64,000 bases of DNA from Streptomyces roseifaciens (GTDB lineage Bacteria > Actinomycetota > Actinomycetes > Streptomycetales > Streptomycetaceae): assembly GCF_001445655.1 (NCBI RefSeq), contig NZ_LNBE01000004.1, positions 2,987,218 to 3,051,217 of the forward strand. Direction: 5' to 3'. The translations under genes and the position numbers were made by a program. The notes under the pieces were generated by a model that worked only from the letters and a program-made list of their open reading frames with translations, was not told the origin of the DNA and searched no databases. Within the stretch, counting starts at the first letter, position 1; each line of letters starts with the position of its first letter. Below, piece after piece: positions 19,478 through 28,389 of this stretch.

Positions 19478-20521
19478 ATGTCTCGCAGCATTCGCCTCGC
19501 AGTGATCCCCGGTGACGGAATCGGCCGGGAAGTCGTGGCCCAGGGCCTCAAGGTGCTCTCGGCGGTCCTCCCCTCCGACGTGAAGCTGGAGACCGAGGAG
19601 TACGACCTCGGTGCCCGGCGCTACCACGCGACCGGCGAGGTTCTGCCCGACGCCACGCTCGAGTCCCTCAAGGGCCACGACGCGATCCTGCTCGGGGCCA
19701 TCGGCGACCCCTCCGTGCCCGCCGGCGTCCTGGAGCGCGGTCTGCTGCTCAAGCTGCGGTTCGCCTTCGACCACTACGTCAACCTGCGGCCCTCGAAGCT
19801 CTTCCCGCACACGGCCACCCCGCTGGCCGGCCGCCCCGACATCGACTTCGTCGTCGTCCGCGAGGGCACCGAGGGCCCGTATACCGGCAACGGCGGCTCC
19901 CTGCGCACCGGCACCCCCGCCGAGGTCGCCACCGAGGTCAGCGTCAACACCGCCCTGGGCGTGGAGCGCGTGGTGCGCGACGCCTACGAGCGGGCCCAGG
20001 CCCGCTCCCGCAAGAAGCTGACCCTCGTCCACAAGAACAACGTCCTCGTCTACGCCGGACAGCTGTGGAAGAGCACCTTCGACCGGGTGGGCCGGGAGTA
20101 CCCCGAGGTCACCACCGACTACCTGCACGTGGACGCGGCGACCATCTTCATGGTCACGCAGCCCGAGCGGTTCGACGTGATCGTCACCGACAACCTCTTC
20201 GGTGACATCCTCACCGACCTCGCCGCGGCCGTGACCGGCGGCATCGGCCTCGCCGCCTCGGGCAACATCAACCCCGACGGCGCGTTCCCGTCCATGTTCG
20301 AGCCCGTCCACGGCTCCGCGCCCGACATCGCGGGCACCGGCAAGGCCGACCCGACGGCCACCGTGCTCTCCGTGGCCCTGCTGCTGCGCCACCTCGGCCA
20401 CGAGGCCGAGGCCGCCCGCATCGAGACGGCGGTCGCCGAGGACCTGGCCGAGCGCGACGGCGCCGCGCCGCGCTCGACGGACGAGACCGGAGACGCCCTC
20501 GCCCGGCGCGTAGCCGGCTAG
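19478..20521 (+). CDS. leuB: 3-isopropylmalate dehydrogenase
   Basis: Oxidative decarboxylation of 3-isopropylmalate in leucine synthesis. A 347-residue isocitrate/isopropylmalate dehydrogenase: [11 protein letters not shown] at the N-terminus, the substrate-binding [10 protein letters not shown], the catalytic KNNVL with Lys, and the metal site [14 protein letters not shown], then [19 protein letters not shown] 19478 has no ribosome site; TACGGT at 19467-19472 is spaced for a leaderless mRNA. leuC and leuD, which make its substrate, lie 30 kb away. Followed after 194 bp by ilvE. Confidence 0.97.
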   Translation: MSRSIRLAVIPGDGIGREVVAQGLKVLSAVLPSDVKLETEEYDLGARRYHATGEVLPDATLESLKGHDAILLGAIGDPSVPAGVLERGLLLKLRFAFDHYVNLRPSKLFPHTATPLAGRPDIDFVVVREGTEGPYTGNGGSLRTGTPAEVATEVSVNTALGVERVVRDAYERAQARSRKKLTLVHKNNVLVYAGQLWKSTFDRVGREYPEVTTDYLHVDAATIFMVTQPERFDVIVTDNLFGDILTDLAAAVTGGIGLAASGNINPDGAFPSMFEPVHGSAPDIAGTGKADPTATVLSVALLLRHLGHEAEAARIETAVAEDLAERDGAAPRSTDETGDALARRVAG

Positions 20522-20715
20522 CCCCCAGCCGCTGACTCGGCGCGCGGTGGGGTGCGACCATCGACCCGGGCCGCGCGCACGTTTTCCGTCCACGGCCCCA
20601 CGAGCGATAATCGAACGTGGGGCCGCGGCATGAGGGGAAGCTCGGATGTCCTGACACCGTCAGGGACGGGGCGAGCTCGCGGTCCGCCACACACAAAGGT
20701 GAAGGACACGCACTC

Positions 20716-21801
20716 ATGACGACGCCCACGATCGAGCTCAAGCCCTCTTCGCACCCGCTGTCGGACGCGGAGCGGGAGCAGATCCTGGCCAACCCCGGCT
20801 TCGGCCGCCACTTCACCGACCACATGGTGACGATCAAGTGGACGGAAGGCCGGGGCTGGCACGACGGCCAGCTCGTTCCGTACGCGCCGCTGTCGATCGA
20901 CCCGGCGAACATGACGCTGCACTACGCGCAGACGATCTTCGAGGGCGCCAAGGCGTACCGCCAGCCCGACGGCTCCGTGGCCATCTTCCGGCCGGAGGAG
21001 AACGCCCGCCGCCTGCAGGCCTCCGCCCGCCGCCTGGCCATGCCCGAACTGCCCGTCGAGACCTTCATCGAGGCGTGCGACGCCCTGGTGAAGCAGGACA
21101 ACGCCTGGGTGCCCGGCTCCGGCGAGGCCTCGCTGTACCTGCGCCCGTTCATGTTCGCGACCGAGGTGGGCCTGGGCGTCCGCCCGGCCAACGAGTACAT
21201 GTTCGTGGTCATCGCCTCGCCCGCCGGCGCCTACTTCCCCGGCGGCGTGAAGCCGGTCTCGGTGTGGCTGAGCGAGGAGTACGTGCGCGCGTGCCCCGGC
21301 GGCACCGGCGCCGCCAAGGCCGGCGGCAACTACGCGGCCTCCCTCGTCGCCCAGGCCCAGGCCATGGAGCACGGCTGCGACCAGGTCGTCTGGCTGGACG
21401 CCATCGAGCGCCGCTGGATCGAGGAAATGGGCGGCATGAACCTGTACTTCGTGTACGGGGACAAGATCCTCACCCCGGAGCTCACCGGCTCCCTCCTGCC
21501 GGGCATCACCCGCGCCTCCCTGATGACGATCGCCGCCGACCTCGGCTACGAGGTCGCGGAGGGCCGCATCTCCGTGGACGACTGGAAGAACGGCTGCGCC
21601 GACGGCACCCTCACCGAGGTCTTCGCCTGCGGCACCGCCGCCGTCATCACCCCGGTCGGCACCGTGAAGTCGGCACGTGACGGCTGGACGGTCGCCGACG
21701 GCCGGCCGGGCGAGGTCACGATGAAGCTCCGCAAGGCGCTCCTCGACATCCAGACCGGCGCCGCCGAGGACACCCACGGCTGGATGCACCCCCTGGGCTG
21801 A
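20716..21801 (+). CDS. ilvE: branched-chain amino acid aminotransferase
   Basis: Class IV PLP enzyme that transfers the amino group between glutamate and the keto acids of Leu, Ile and Val. The 361-residue product is the long (BCAT-type) form. Visible are [30 protein letters not shown], the PLP-lysine region [15 protein letters not shown], and [12 protein letters not shown] near the C-terminus. AAGGTGAAGGA precedes ATG 20716. In the 194-bp leader an imperfect stem (GTCCTGAC / GTCAGGGAC, about 20647-20667) is seen, but no Leu/Ile/Val-rich leader peptide. Ends before a strong hairpin. Confidence 0.97.
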   Translation: MTTPTIELKPSSHPLSDAEREQILANPGFGRHFTDHMVTIKWTEGRGWHDGQLVPYAPLSIDPANMTLHYAQTIFEGAKAYRQPDGSVAIFRPEENARRLQASARRLAMPELPVETFIEACDALVKQDNAWVPGSGEASLYLRPFMFATEVGLGVRPANEYMFVVIASPAGAYFPGGVKPVSVWLSEEYVRACPGGTGAAKAGGNYAASLVAQAQAMEHGCDQVVWLDAIERRWIEEMGGMNLYFVYGDKILTPELTGSLLPGITRASLMTIAADLGYEVAEGRISVDDWKNGCADGTLTEVFACGTAAVITPVGTVKSARDGWTVADGRPGEVTMKLRKALLDIQTGAAEDTHGWMHPLG

Positions 21802-21832
21802 GGCCCGCCCGCACCCGGCCGATCCGCCCTCC

Positions 21833-21864
21833 CCGGCCCCGTACGCAAGCCCGTACGGGGCCGG
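21833..21864 (+). terminator. hairpin after ilvE
   Basis: CCGGCCCCGTACG (21833-21845) pairs exactly with CGTACGGGGCCGG (21852-21864) around a 6-base loop. No T-run. Separates ilvE from the MHS transporter. Confidence 0.82.
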
Positions 21865-21981
21865 AGTGCGTGAACCCCGCGTGCGTCGGGCCGCGCCGTG
21901 AACGCAACGCACGCAAGTACGCATGATCGTTGCCGCTCGTACCCTTGTCCGGCCCCGTGCGTTCCGCCACCGTGATCGACC

Positions 21982-23334
21982 ATGGGACAGCACTGGAAGA
22001 AGATCTGGGTCGGTTCGGCCGGCAACATGGTCGAGTGGTTCGACTGGTTCGTCTACGCGTCGTTCGCGACGTACTTCGCGGGCGCCTTCTTCCCCGCGGG
22101 CAACGACACCGCGAAGCTGATGAACACCGCCGGCATCTTCGCCGTCGGCTTCTTCATGCGCCCCGTGGGCGGCTGGCTGCTCGGCCGGGTGGGCGACCGC
22201 AAGGGCCGCAAGGCGGCGCTCACCATGACCGTCACCCTGATGTCCGCCTCCGCCGTGCTCATCGCGATCGCCCCGACCTACGCGGTCGCGGGCTACGGCG
22301 GCGTCGCCGTCCTCCTCGTGGCCCGGCTGCTGCAGGGCCTGTCGGTGGGAGGGGAGTACGCGGCCAGCGCCACGTACCTGACGGAGGCCTCCGCGCCGGG
22401 CCGCCGCGGCTTCGCCTCCAGCTTCCAGTACGTCTCCATGACGGCGGGGCAGATCCTCGGCCTGGGGCTGCAGATCGTCCTGCAGCACACGCTCTCCAGC
22501 GACGAGCTGCACAGCTGGGGCTGGCGCATCCCCTTCATCGTGGGCGCGCTCGGGGCGGCCGTCATCTTCTACCTCCGGCGCAACATGCTGGAGACGGAGG
22601 CGTACACGGAGGCCACGGCGGAGAGCACGGAGGAGAGCGCCGCGCAGGCGGCGGAGCGCGGCACCATCCGCGCCCTCATGCGGCACAAGCGCGAGGCCTT
22701 CCTCGTCATCGCCCTCACCATGGGCGGCACCGTCGCGTACTACACGTACACCACCTACCTGACGAAGTACCTCTCCAACAGCGCGGGCCTGCCCAAGCAG
22801 ACCGCGACCCTGGTCAGCTTCTGCGCGCTGATCGTCTTCGCCTGTCTGCAGCCGCTCGCGGGCGCCCTCTCCGACCGCATCGGCCGCCGCCCCCTGCTGA
22901 TCACCTTCGCGGTGGGCTCGACCTTCCTCACCGTGCCGATCATGACGCTGCTCAAGCACGCCGGCTCGTTCTGGCCGGCCCTCGGCCTGTCCCTGCTCGC
23001 CCTGGTCGTCGTCACCGGCTACACCTCGATCAACGCCTGCGTGAAGGCCGAGCTGTTCCCGACGGGCATCCGGTCGCTGGGCGTGGCCCTGCCGTACGCG
23101 ATCGCCAACGCGCTCTTCGGCGGCACGGCCGAGTACGTGGCCCTGTGGTTCAAGAAGGGCGGCATCGAGTCGGGCTTCTACTGGTACGTGGCGGGCTGCG
23201 CCGCGGTGTCGCTGGTCGTCTACCTGACGATGCGGGAGACGCGCGACATCGACCTCAAGCGGGTGGGGCGCGCGCCCGGGGCCCTTCCGGAGGCGGGCGC
23301 GGGCAAGGACGCGGGCAAGGTGCCCGCATCCTGA
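21982..23334 (+). CDS. MFS transporter of the metabolite:H+ symporter (MHS) family
   Basis: A 450-residue, 12-helix symporter in the group of alpha-ketoglutarate/proline-betaine permeases. The start GSAGNMVEWFDWFVYASFATYFAGAFFP is the MHS signature; FMRPVGGWLLGRVGDRKGRKAAL is the loop-2/3 motif, and GLSVGGEYAASATYLTEASAPGRRG marks helix 5. Polar C-terminal tail rich in Gly/Ala/Lys. Probably imports an organic or amino acid; position between ilvE and cimA hints at a keto acid or branched-chain intermediate, which is only inference. Confidence 0.92.
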   Translation: MGQHWKKIWVGSAGNMVEWFDWFVYASFATYFAGAFFPAGNDTAKLMNTAGIFAVGFFMRPVGGWLLGRVGDRKGRKAALTMTVTLMSASAVLIAIAPTYAVAGYGGVAVLLVARLLQGLSVGGEYAASATYLTEASAPGRRGFASSFQYVSMTAGQILGLGLQIVLQHTLSSDELHSWGWRIPFIVGALGAAVIFYLRRNMLETEAYTEATAESTEESAAQAAERGTIRALMRHKREAFLVIALTMGGTVAYYTYTTYLTKYLSNSAGLPKQTATLVSFCALIVFACLQPLAGALSDRIGRRPLLITFAVGSTFLTVPIMTLLKHAGSFWPALGLSLLALVVVTGYTSINACVKAELFPTGIRSLGVALPYAIANALFGGTAEYVALWFKKGGIESGFYWYVAGCAAVSLVVYLTMRETRDIDLKRVGRAPGALPEAGAGKDAGKVPAS

Positions 23335-23377
23335 GACCCGCCCGCACCGCGGGCCCGGCGTGTGTCAGGATGCACCT

Positions 23378-23428
23378 ATGCTCCCGTTCGCCATGATTAT
23401 TGGCAGCAGGCGCGCCGGTCCGCAGTGA
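23378..23428 (+). CDS. cimA leader peptide with tandem isoleucine codons
   Basis: ATG 23378 with AGGA 7 bases before it opens a 16-residue peptide, MLPFAMIIGSRRAGPQ. Residues 7 and 8 are adjacent isoleucines, both written ATT, a codon strongly avoided elsewhere in this genome. The stop at 23426 lies 56 bases before a U-tailed hairpin. The layout matches a transcription-attenuation leader in which lack of charged tRNA-Ile stalls the ribosome. The downstream gene feeds 2-oxobutyrate into isoleucine. ATG 23393 is an alternative start within the same frame. Confidence 0.65.
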   Translation: MLPFAMIIGSRRAGPQ

Positions 23429-23483
23429 CCGCCCCGTACCACCCCGTACGGAGCGGACACCGTCGTCCCAGACCCGCGCGCAG

Positions 23484-23509
23484 ACCTCTCGCACCCGCGA
23501 GAGGTTTTT
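23484..23509 (+). terminator. attenuator hairpin upstream of cimA
   Basis: ACCTCTCGC (23484-23492), loop ACCC, GCGAGAGGT (23497-23505), followed by TTTTT: a canonical intrinsic terminator and the only clearly U-tailed one in this half of the window. A competing pairing, GCGCGCCGGTC (in the leader-peptide region, about 23409-23420) with GACCCGCGCGC (about 23471-23481), is possible and could be the alternative fold. Confidence 0.8.
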
Positions 23510-23617
23510 GCGTTTTCCGGACCACCCCACGCCGGAGGACGCAGGGCGAGGGTGAGCATGGGGACGGTGGAACGGGTAATTCCGGTAGACCGACATCCTC
23601 ACAGGAGTCAGAGCAGC

Positions 23618-25225
23618 ATGACGGACGCAACCGACGGCCCCGACGATCGCTTTCACGTCTTCGACACCACCCTGCGCGACGGTGCGCAGCGCGAGGGAAT
23701 CAACCTCACCGTCGCGGACAAGCTGACCATCGCCCGGCACCTGGACGACTTCGGCGTCGGCTTCATCGAGGGCGGCTGGCCGGGCGCCAACCCCCGGGAC
23801 ACCGAGTTCTTCCAGCGCGCCCGGGAGGAGATCGGCTTCCGCCACGCGCAGCTCGTCGCCTTCGGCGCCACGCGCAAGGCCGGAGTGCGGGCCGAGGACG
23901 ACCGGCAGGTCGCCGCGCTGCTCGACTCCGGCGCCCCGGTGGTCACCCTCGTCGCCAAGTCCCACGACCGCCACGTCGAACTCGCCCTGCGCACCACCCT
24001 CGACGAGAACCTCGCCATGGTGCGGGACACCGTCTCGTACCTGCGCGGGCACGGCCGCCGCGTCTTCGTCGACTGCGAGCACTTCTTCGACGGCCACCGG
24101 GCCAACCCGGAGTACGCCCTCCAGGTCGTCCGCACCGCGCACGAGGCGGGCGCCGACGTAGTGGTGCTGTGCGACACCAACGGCGGCATGCTCCCCGCCC
24201 AGGTCGGTGCGACCGTGCGGGAGGTCATCGAGGCGACCGGCGCGCGCCTCGGCATCCACGCGCAGGACGACACCGGCTGCGCGGTCGCCAACACGCTCGC
24301 CGCCGTGGACGCCGGCGCCACGCACGTGCAGTGCACCGCCAACGGCTACGGCGAGCGCGTCGGCAACGCCAACCTCTTCCCCGTCGTCGCCGCCCTGGAG
24401 CTCAAGTACGGCCGCCGGGTGCTGCCCGCGGGGGCGCTGGCCGAGATGACGCGCATCTCGCACGCCATCGCCGAGGTCGTCAACCTCACGCCGTCCACGC
24501 ACCAGCCCTACGTGGGCGTCTCGGCGTTCGCGCACAAGGCCGGCCTGCACGCCTCCGCGATCAAGGTCGACCCGGACCTGTACCAGCACATCGACCCCGA
24601 GCGGGTCGGCAACACCATGCGCATGCTGGTCTCCGACATGGCCGGCCGCGCCTCCATCGAGCTCAAGGGCAAGGAGCTCGGGGTCGACCTCGGCGGCGAC
24701 CGGGAGCTCATCGGCCGCGTCGTGGAGCGGGTCAAGGAGCGCGAACTGGCGGGCTACACCTACGAGGCGGCCGACGCCTCGTTCGAGCTGCTGCTGCGCG
24801 AGGAGGCCGAGGGGCGCGCCCGGCGCTACTACCGCGTGGAGTCCTGGCGGGCCATCGCCGAGGACCGGCCGGACGGCATCCACGCCAACGAGGCCACCGT
24901 GAAGCTGTGGGCCAAGGGCGAGCGCATCGTCGCCACGGCCGAGGGCAACGGCCCGGTCGACGCCCTGGACCGGGCGCTGCGCGTCGCCCTGGAGCGCATC
25001 TATCCGCAGCTGGCCGCGCTCAAGCTGACCGACTACAAGGTGCGCATCCTGGAGGGCGGCCGCGGCACGGGGTCGATCACCCGCGTCCTGGTCTCCACGA
25101 GCGACGAGCGCGGCGAGTGGTCGACGGTCGGCGTCGCCGAGAACGTCATCGCCGCCTCGTGGCAGGCGCTCGACGACGCCTACGCGTACGGGCTGCTGCG
25201 GGCGGGCGTCGAGCCGCTGGAGTGA
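23618..25225 (+). CDS. cimA: (R)-citramalate synthase
   Basis: Condenses acetyl-CoA and pyruvate to citramalate, giving 2-oxobutyrate for isoleucine. The 535-residue protein has the HMGL-like TIM barrel: DTTLRDGAQREGINLTVADK (metal and acid/base residues), VVLCDTNGGMLP, GIHAQDDTGCAVAN with the His-x-His-like metal site, and GHAGLHASA-like HKAGLHASAIKVDP. The C-terminal LeuA_dimer regulatory domain (about residue 400 on) normally senses isoleucine. GEGINLT rather than the LeuA form and the short N-terminus favour citramalate over isopropylmalate synthase. AGGAG stands 10 bases before ATG 23618. Controlled by the attenuator just upstream. Confidence 0.93.
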   Translation: MTDATDGPDDRFHVFDTTLRDGAQREGINLTVADKLTIARHLDDFGVGFIEGGWPGANPRDTEFFQRAREEIGFRHAQLVAFGATRKAGVRAEDDRQVAALLDSGAPVVTLVAKSHDRHVELALRTTLDENLAMVRDTVSYLRGHGRRVFVDCEHFFDGHRANPEYALQVVRTAHEAGADVVVLCDTNGGMLPAQVGATVREVIEATGARLGIHAQDDTGCAVANTLAAVDAGATHVQCTANGYGERVGNANLFPVVAALELKYGRRVLPAGALAEMTRISHAIAEVVNLTPSTHQPYVGVSAFAHKAGLHASAIKVDPDLYQHIDPERVGNTMRMLVSDMAGRASIELKGKELGVDLGGDRELIGRVVERVKERELAGYTYEAADASFELLLREEAEGRARRYYRVESWRAIAEDRPDGIHANEATVKLWAKGERIVATAEGNGPVDALDRALRVALERIYPQLAALKLTDYKVRILEGGRGTGSITRVLVSTSDERGEWSTVGVAENVIAASWQALDDAYAYGLLRAGVEPLE

Positions 25226-25289
25226 GCCGGGCCGCGCGCCCCGGAGCGCAGCCGGGGGCGCGCCGCAGCCGGCGCAGGCGGCACGGACG

Positions 25290-25922
25290 TCACAGCCCCT
25301 GAGGAGCCAGCCCGGCGCCGAGCAGGTCGTACGCCCGCTCGGCGTCGGCGTGGGCCGCGCCCAGCACGGCGACGGCGCTGCGGCCGGACGCCAGGCGCCG
25401 CCAGTTGTCCCGGGCCAGGACGTGGTGGACGGCGATGATCTGCGCCGCCGCGAGCCCCGCCGTCACCTCGTCCGCACCGGCCTCCGCCAGGGCTTCGGCC
25501 AGTGCCCGTTCGTCCTCGGCGGCGTAGCGCGTGAGGCGGGCCTGCAGGCTGGGCGTCGAGTAGAGCATGTCGCGGAAGGCCAGCACGGCGGGGACGTCGC
25601 ACAGGCCCGTGACGGGGTCGTGGGCGTCGAGCCGCGCGTGGAAGTGGGCGCGCAGGGCGGCCAGCGGCGCCGTCCCGGAACCGCGGTCGCGCACGACGCG
25701 CGCCGCCTCCCCCTGGTGGTCGGCGATGCGGTGGAGGGCCAGGTCCTCCTTGGCGGGGAAGTAGCGGAACAGCGTCGGCTTCGACACCTCCGCGGCCGCC
25801 GCCACCTCGGCCACCGACACCTGGTCGAAGCCGCGCTCCAGGAAGAGCGCGATGGCGGTCTCGGACAGCGTCTGCCGCGTGCGCTGCTTCTTGCGCTCCC
25901 GCAGCCCCGTCTCCTCGTTCAC
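25290..25922 (-). CDS. TetR-family regulator divergent from FAD monooxygenase
   Basis: A 210-residue repressor. HTH region RERKKQRTRQTLSETAIALFLERGFDQVSVAEVAAAAEVSKPTLFRYFPAKEDL is typical of TetR proteins near monooxygenase and efflux genes. The C-terminal half is a helical ligand domain. It is transcribed away from the monooxygenase at 26007 with an 84-bp spacer that contains repeated GTTACTCGG motifs, so it probably represses that enzyme. Confidence 0.92.
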   Translation of the reverse strand: MNEETGLRERKKQRTRQTLSETAIALFLERGFDQVSVAEVAAAAEVSKPTLFRYFPAKEDLALHRIADHQGEAARVVRDRGSGTAPLAALRAHFHARLDAHDPVTGLCDVPAVLAFRDMLYSTPSLQARLTRYAAEDERALAEALAEAGADEVTAGLAAAQIIAVHHVLARDNWRRLASGRSAVAVLGAAHADAERAYDLLGAGLAPQGL

Positions 25923-25938
25923 GGGCCCACCCTAGCAG

Positions 25939-25971
25939 AACGAGCGTTACTCGGAATCTTTTGTTACTCGG
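25939..25971. promoter_or_regulatory. probable operator: GTTACTCGG repeats
   Basis: GTTACTCGG occurs at 25946-25954 and again at 25963-25971, 17 bases apart, and the first copy overlaps AACG-AG-CGTT (25939-25948), an exact inverted repeat. The stretch is much richer in A/T than its surroundings and lies between the divergent TetR and monooxygenase genes. Confidence 0.6.
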
Positions 25972-26006
25972 TTGCATTTTCTGTCCGGGCGGTCTTTCAT
26001 GAGGGC

Positions 26007-27536
26007 ATGACGACGACCACCGCCGCCGCCGACGCGACGACCGCCACTGACGCCCCCGACGCAACCGACGTCCTGATCGTGGGCGCCGGGCCCACCGGAC
26101 TCACCCTCGCCTGCACCCTCGCCCGCGCCGGAGCGACCGTACGGGTCATCGACAAGTCCCGGGAGTTCCACCGCGCCTCGCGCGGCAAGGGCCTCAACCA
26201 GCGCAGCCGCGAGCTCTTCGACGACCTCGGCGCGGGCTCCGGGGCCACCGCCTCGGGCATCGAGCACATCACCCTGCGCAAGTACCGCGACGGCGTCGCG
26301 GTCGCCGACACCGTCACCTTCGGGGACCGCACGCCCACGCCCGACACCCCGTACGCCAGCGGGCTGATCGTGCCCCAGTGGCGCACCGAGGAGGTCCTGC
26401 GCGACAAGCTGGCGGAGTACGGCGTGGCGCCCGAACTCGGGTGCGAGCTGACCGGATTCGCCCAGAGCACGGACGGCGTCGTCGCGACGCTCGCCGACGG
26501 GCGGCGCATCGAGGCCGCCTACCTGGTCGGCTGCGACGGCGGCCACAGTCCGGTGCGCAAGGCCCTGGGCGTGGGCTTCGAGGGGGCGACCGACGCCGAG
26601 GAGTGCATGGTGGTCGGCGACGTCCGCGTCGACGGTCTCGACCCCGCCTACTGGCACCAGTGGTTCGACGAGGACGCGGCGGTCCTGCTCTGCCCCTTCC
26701 GCGGCAGCGCCCACTGGCAGCTGCAGGGCAGCCCCGAACGCGGCGCCGACGGCCGGCCGGCCAAACCGACGCTGGAGTCGTTCCAGCGGCTCGTCGACCG
26801 CTGCTCCCGGGACACCGGCATCCGGCTGTCCGACCCCACCTGGCTCTCCAGCTACCGCATCAACGTGCGGATGGCCGACCGCTTCCGCGTCGGCCGGGTC
26901 TTCCTCGCCGGGGACGCGGCCCACGTCCACTCCATCGCGGGCGGCCTGGGCATGAACACCGGCATCCAGGACGCCTTCAACCTCGGCTGGAAGCTCGCGC
27001 ACGTGGTGCTCGGCCGCGCCGCGCCGGGCCTGCTGGACACGTACGAGGAGGAGCGGCTGCCCGTCGCCGCCTGGACGCTCGACCTCACGAACGAGCGGCT
27101 GCGCGCGGTGACCGAGGGCGTGAAGGAGGCCGGCATCGGCACGGAGGCGGTCCTCACGGACGACGTCACCACACTGGGCGTCGGCTACGGCTGGAGCTCG
27201 CTGGCATGGGGCGGCGCGAAGGCCGGCGGGCGGGCGCCCGACGCGCCCTGCCGGAACGGCCGGCTCTTCGACGTCTTCGCCGGGCCGCACTTCACGCTGC
27301 TCGGCTTCGGCCGGGGGAGCGCGGCGGCCCTCACGGAGGCGGGGGAGAAGTGTGCGGGCCTGCTGCGCACGCACCTCATCGAGGACGGGGACGACCCCGA
27401 CGGACACGCCCGCCGTGCGTACGGGGTGGAAGGGGACGGGCTCGTGCTCGTACGGCCCGACAACCACATCGCGCTGAGCGCGGGTGCGGACCGAGGCGCC
27501 GAGGTCGTCGACCGTCTGCTGCGCCTCGGCCGGTGA
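26007..27536 (+). CDS. FAD-dependent aromatic monooxygenase (PheA/TfdB type)
   Basis: A 509-residue flavoprotein hydroxylase. The FAD-binding GxGxxG is VLIVGAGPTGLTLACTLARAGATVRVID (residues about 20-48); the NADPH/FAD motif DG is VGCDGGHSPVRKALG; the second FAD motif is GRVFLAGDAAHVHSIAGGLGMNTGIQDAFNLGWKL. The C-terminal thioredoxin-like domain typical of phenol hydroxylases follows, ending in a VRPDNHIAL motif. Likely hydroxylates an aromatic compound or polyketide; it could serve drug resistance like rifampicin monooxygenase, since that group has the same layout. The divergent TetR suggests induction by substrate. Confidence 0.9.
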   Translation: MTTTTAAADATTATDAPDATDVLIVGAGPTGLTLACTLARAGATVRVIDKSREFHRASRGKGLNQRSRELFDDLGAGSGATASGIEHITLRKYRDGVAVADTVTFGDRTPTPDTPYASGLIVPQWRTEEVLRDKLAEYGVAPELGCELTGFAQSTDGVVATLADGRRIEAAYLVGCDGGHSPVRKALGVGFEGATDAEECMVVGDVRVDGLDPAYWHQWFDEDAAVLLCPFRGSAHWQLQGSPERGADGRPAKPTLESFQRLVDRCSRDTGIRLSDPTWLSSYRINVRMADRFRVGRVFLAGDAAHVHSIAGGLGMNTGIQDAFNLGWKLAHVVLGRAAPGLLDTYEEERLPVAAWTLDLTNERLRAVTEGVKEAGIGTEAVLTDDVTTLGVGYGWSSLAWGGAKAGGRAPDAPCRNGRLFDVFAGPHFTLLGFGRGSAAALTEAGEKCAGLLRTHLIEDGDDPDGHARRAYGVEGDGLVLVRPDNHIALSAGADRGAEVVDRLLRLGR

Positions 27537-27548
27537 CACCGCACGGGG

Positions 27549-28166
27549 TCAGGCCTGCGGGGCGGCCTTGACCGCGGAGATGTCGAAGGTCAGCTTCACC
27601 TTGTCGCTGACCATCACCCCGCCGGTCTCCAGGGCGGCGTTCCAGGTCAGGCCCCAGTCGGAGCGCAGGATCTCGGCGCCGCCCTCGAAGCCGACGCGCT
27701 CGTTGCCGTAGACGTCGGTGGCCGAGCCGTTGAACTCCAGGTCGATGGAGAGCGGGCGGGTGACGTCCTTGATGGTGAGGTCGCCGGTGATGCGGTAGCG
27801 GTCCCCGCCGAGCTGCTCGGCGGCGGTGGAGCGGAAGCTCATCAGCGGGAAGCGCTCGGCGTCGAAGAAGTCGTCGCCGCGCAGGTGGGCGTCGCGGTCC
27901 TTCATGCCGGTGTCGACGCTCGCGATCCGCACGTCGATGGCGGCCGTGGAACGGGACGGGTCGGTGCCGTCGAGGCCGAGGGTGCCCTCGTGCTCGGTGA
28001 AGGCGCCCTTGACGTTGGTGACCATGGCGTGGCGGACGGTGAAGCCGATGCTGCTGTGGGCGGGGTCGATGGTGTAGTCGCCGGTCAGGGCGGCCAGCGC
28101 GGGGTCGACGGCGCGCGGGGCGGGGACGGCGGGGGTTGCGCTCTGCTTGCGGCTGAAGAGGCCCAT
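27549..28166 (-). CDS. YceI-family lipid/isoprenoid-binding protein
   Basis: A 205-residue protein whose residues from about 28 form the YceI beta-barrel: GDYTIDPAHSSIGFTVRHAMVTNVKGAFTEHEG, VDTGMKDRDAHLRGDDFFDAERFPLMSFRS, ITGDLTIKDVTRPLSIDLEFNG. YceI proteins bind long polyisoprenoid or lipid molecules; the cell role in Streptomyces is unclear. No secretion signal is present; the N-terminus is MGLFSRKQSATPAVPAPRAV, so it is probably cytoplasmic. Its promoter region has two MarR-like palindromes. Ends 12 bases from the convergent monooxygenase. Confidence 0.93.
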   Translation of the reverse strand: MGLFSRKQSATPAVPAPRAVDPALAALTGDYTIDPAHSSIGFTVRHAMVTNVKGAFTEHEGTLGLDGTDPSRSTAAIDVRIASVDTGMKDRDAHLRGDDFFDAERFPLMSFRSTAAEQLGGDRYRITGDLTIKDVTRPLSIDLEFNGSATDVYGNERVGFEGGAEILRSDWGLTWNAALETGGVMVSDKVKLTFDISAVKAAPQA

Positions 28167-28203
28167 GGTGTGCTCCTTGGCTGAGTTCGGGCCGGCCAGA
28201 TTC

Positions 28204-28217
28204 GTTGAATGTTCAAC
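28204..28217. promoter_or_regulatory. MarR-like operator, copy 1
   Basis: GTTGAATGTTCAAC is a 14-bp inverted repeat with one central mismatch, 37 bases upstream of the yceI-family start. TTGAA-N2-TTCAA-type sites are typical of MarR-family repressors. No MarR gene is in the window. Confidence 0.7.
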
Positions 28218-28247
28218 TTGACCGTGAAAGCACCGTAGCGCGCTCTG

Positions 28248-28261
28248 GTTGAATATTCAAC
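28248..28261. promoter_or_regulatory. MarR-like operator, copy 2 (perfect palindrome)
   Basis: GTTGAATATTCAAC is an exact 14-bp palindrome, 44 bp from copy 1. Together they probably cover the yceI-family promoter and could also affect the divergent lyase gene. Confidence 0.72.
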
Positions 28262-28389
28262 ATCTATGTGAGGGTGAATTCCGGCCGACGCCGCCCCGAG
28301 GGCATTGCCACGCCCCCCGCCCCGTGCCACGGTGTGCCTCCGGCACCGTCCGCACCGTCCCGCACCACGCGCCCCGGGGAGGACCCGCC

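Noticed and set aside
20522..20715. Amino-acid attenuator upstream of ilvE
   Set aside because: Only a weak imperfect stem and no leader peptide rich in Leu, Ile or Val codons were seen.
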